Shown: piece by piece, positions 6,568 through 7,902 of the stretch
Layout of the letters: each line of letters begins with the position of its first letter
Position numbering within the stretch: position 1 is the first letter of the stretch
NCBI GenBank assembly: GCA_003504855.1
Contig: DNZD01000339.1
Span: 1 to 7,902 of the forward strand
DNA length: 7,902 nucleotides
DNA from: Cytophagales bacterium
GTDB taxonomy: Bacteria > Bacteroidota > Bacteroidia > Cytophagales > Cyclobacteriaceae
Reading direction: 5' to 3'
Notes under the pieces: generated by a model
Databases searched by the model: none
Seen by the model: the letters and a program-made list of their open reading frames with translations, nothing else
What the model was told of the DNA's origin: nothing
Position numbers and translations under genes: made by a program

Positions 6568-7479
6568 CTACAAACTTGCGGTGGTTTTCGTTGAATCTGC
6601 AGGAGCTGGTTTTACTTCCGGTTGATACAAGGTGCCTTCCGGTTTCTTGGGTTTCGCCGGCGTCGTTCCCTGTAAAGTCAACACATAACTGGCCACATTG
6701 CGGATCGCTTCCGGGCTCATCACGCCGCCCCAGGCCACCATGTTGGTACCCGGAACACCGTTCTTCACCGTCTTGAAAATATCTTTTATGCCTCCACCGT
6801 GTTTCCAATACTGATCAGTAAGGTTAGGGCCAATATCTCCACCCCCATCGCGCAGGTGACACGTTGCGCATGTATTGAGGAATGTAGACTTGCCATCAGC
6901 CAGGGCCTTTATATCGGCGGTCACCTCCACGGTGTTTTCATCGATGGCAGGACCTGGATTAGCAGCCTTCATCTTGCGCGCTTGCTCGTCGGCGTAAGCC
7001 AGCTCATTATTGTATTCACCGGTTGACAACGGCAATGAACTGGTAACGTGATACATGATCAGGTAAACCACTGCAAAGCCAATGGTGAAGTAGAATAACC
7101 ATTTCCACCACGGTGGCAGGTGATTATCCAGTTCTTTGATACCATCGTAGTTGTGGTCCAACTCAATGGTTGCTTCTTTTTCCAGTGGCACAAAGTCGTT
7201 GGCACTATTCCAGAACTGGCCAAAGAAGCCAGGTTCTGGCGTATAGGCTACACCTTCTTTGGCAGCCTTTTCACGGGCAGCATTTTGGGCAAGGGTGTTC
7301 ACTACCTGATAGAGGTAGAGGGCTACAGCCAATACCAGCAGCACCACGATGAACATGAACCCGATTACCACATAGAACAGCAGTGTGGGATCATCCCACA
7401 CCGATGCAGGTGGCGTGGATTGCGCGCCAGCAGTCAATGCTGCCGACAGGAACACAAAAAGGGAAAGGATTCTTTTCAT
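6568..7479 (-). CDS. ccoP: cbb3-type cytochrome c oxidase subunit CcoP, one-haem form
   Basis: Membrane-anchored c-type cytochrome that passes electrons to CcoO and the CcoN active site at the periplasmic face. The 303 residues comprise a signal-peptide-like start (MKRILSLFVFLSAALTAGAQ), a first membrane helix (about 32-58), a cytoplasmic loop and the CcoP N-terminal signature HNYDGIKELDNHLPPWWKW (109-127). A second helix (about 127-145) leads into a periplasmic cytochrome c domain. That domain has a single haem-binding motif CATCH (204-208), GPNLTDQYWKHGG (217-229), and GVPGTNMVAWGG (241-252), whose Met247 is the probable distal haem ligand. Proteobacterial CcoP normally has two CxxCH motifs; only one is present here, as is common in Bacteroidota. 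The Pro/Lys-rich tail (272-303) is probably unstructured. ATGA overlap with ccoQ (7476-7479) shows tight coupling. Confidence 0.93.
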   Translation of the reverse strand: MKRILSLFVFLSAALTAGAQSTPPASVWDDPTLLFYVVIGFMFIVVLLVLAVALYLYQVVNTLAQNAAREKAAKEGVAYTPEPGFFGQFWNSANDFVPLEKEATIELDHNYDGIKELDNHLPPWWKWLFYFTIGFAVVYLIMYHVTSSLPLSTGEYNNELAYADEQARKMKAANPGPAIDENTVEVTADIKALADGKSTFLNTCATCHLRDGGGDIGPNLTDQYWKHGGGIKDIFKTVKNGVPGTNMVAWGGVMSPEAIRNVASYVLTLQGTTPAKPKKPEGTLYQPEVKPAPADSTKTTASL

Positions 7480-7676
7480 AGCCGTGAAGTTGTATTAGCA
7501 GGTTGATTGATGTCGGTACCGTCTTCGAGGGGCAACTCACTCATGCTGCGGACAAAGCCGCGGTCGACGGTGAGGGCCCACCAGAGGAGCACAATAAAAA
7601 AGGTGAAGAAGATCACAAATGATATGATCGGCCAGATTGCCACATTGTCAACACCTTGGAGAACTTCTTTATACAT
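7476..7676 (-). CDS. ccoQ: cbb3-type cytochrome c oxidase subunit CcoQ (FixQ-like)
   Basis: A 66-residue protein with one membrane helix (about residues 13-35, IWPIISFVIFFTFFIVLLWW) flanked by short polar ends, MYKEVLQGVDNVA before and TVDRGFVRSMSELPLEDGTD after. This size and layout, and its place between the CcoO C-terminus and ccoP, identify it as CcoQ, the small non-catalytic subunit that stabilises the oxidase and the CcoP interaction. Sequence conservation in this family is low, so the call rests mainly on context and on the helix followed by a DRG..R.M.ELPL(D/E)D segment. It starts 17 nt after the upstream gene and overlaps ccoP by 4 nt (ATGA). No Shine-Dalgarno sequence is apparent. 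Confidence 0.87.
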   Translation of the reverse strand: MYKEVLQGVDNVAIWPIISFVIFFTFFIVLLWWALTVDRGFVRSMSELPLEDGTDINQPANTTSRL

Positions 7677-7693
7677 GGTTTCCGGGTTGAGGG

Positions 7694-7902
7694 TTATTTG
7701 TTTACTTCGGCCGTCTTGGCTGACTTCACATCCATACCTAACCGTTGCAGGTAAGCTATGAGCGCCACGATCTCTGCTTCAGGGGCTACTTCATAGCCTT
7801 CCATTTTCAGGCTCTCGGAGATTTTCGCTGCCTGTTTGTCCAGGTCGGCATTGGCTTGCTCTTCGTAGCCATCCGGATACGGAACGCCTACGGTACGCAA
7901 GG
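7694..7902 (-). CDS. ccoO: cbb3 oxidase subunit CcoO, or CcoN/O fusion, C-terminal end (truncated by the window edge)
   Basis: The last 69 codons of a gene that continues past base 7902. The frame is open to the edge; an in-frame TTG at 7900 is internal, not a start. The visible protein (LRTVGVPYPDGYEEQANADL and onward) ends with EIVALIAYLQRLGMD, the hallmark C-terminal helix of the CcoO cytochrome c domain, preceded by the DLDKQAAKISESLKMEGYEV segment usual in CcoO. CcoO is the mono-haem c subunit next to the catalytic CcoN. In many Bacteroidota ccoN and ccoO are one fused gene, and that may be so here, but the CcoN part and the CxxCH motif lie outside the window. TAA stop at 7694-7696; ccoQ follows after 17 nt. 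Confidence 0.9.
   Translation of the reverse strand, partial: LRTVGVPYPDGYEEQANADLDKQAAKISESLKMEGYEVAPEAEIVALIAYLQRLGMDVKSAKTAEVNK

Noticed and set aside
6509..6808. 99-codon minus-strand frame running from ccoP into the ccoP-ccoG gap
   Set aside because: It overlaps the CcoP cytochrome domain in another frame and has no recognisable features.
1..7902. Search for CRISPR arrays, insertion sequences, tRNA or defence genes
   Set aside because: No direct-repeat array, transposase-like frame, terminal inverted repeats or tRNA-like cloverleaf was noticed; all sizeable frames are accounted for by housekeeping or respiratory genes.

Overview
The window looks like a chromosomal segment of a member of the Bacteroidota, probably a Cytophagales- or Chitinophagales-type aerobe. 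The basis is the gene content: a compact cbb3 oxidase operon of the Bacteroidota kind with a one-haem CcoP, a CcoG–FixH–TauE/SafE-like tail, and a beta-lactamase-fold hydrolase with C-terminal TPRs. Start codons are also mostly without a well-placed Shine-Dalgarno sequence, as is usual in that phylum. This placement is inference; no rRNA or other marker gene is present.

Left part, + strand (1-2311): the C-terminal part of a patatin-like phospholipase (5' end outside the window), then xseA and xseB, the two subunits of exodeoxyribonuclease VII, overlapping by 23 nt. The 30-nt gap between the patatin gene and xseA is largely filled by a possible hairpin that ends three bases before the xseA ATG. 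XseA lacks roughly 100 residues of the coiled-coil arm found in the E. coli protein.

Middle, - strand (2308-3777): an exported serine hydrolase of the beta-lactamase/penicillin-binding-protein fold with SxxK and YxN motifs and a C-terminal TPR pair. It converges on xseB so tightly that the two stop codons overlap.

Right part, - strand (3859-7902, reading right to left): a cbb3-type cytochrome c oxidase operon, with the C-terminal end of CcoO (or a CcoN/O fusion), ccoQ, ccoP, ccoG, fixH and a TauE/SafE (DsbD_2-like) membrane protein. The first three encode the enzyme: the CcoO c-type cytochrome subunit, the small CcoQ subunit and the CcoP c-type cytochrome. The last three are maturation factors, probably acting on copper supply and assembly. 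Junctions are tight (17 nt, 4-nt ATGA overlap, 85 nt, 11 nt, and TGA directly followed by ATG), which supports one transcript whose main promoter lies outside the window.

There is no mobile element, CRISPR array, tRNA or rRNA, and no gene-free stretch over 100 bases. I do not see a previously undescribed system. The points most worth checking are the short XseA arm, the hairpin before xseA, and the His/Cys tail of the TauE/SafE-like protein.
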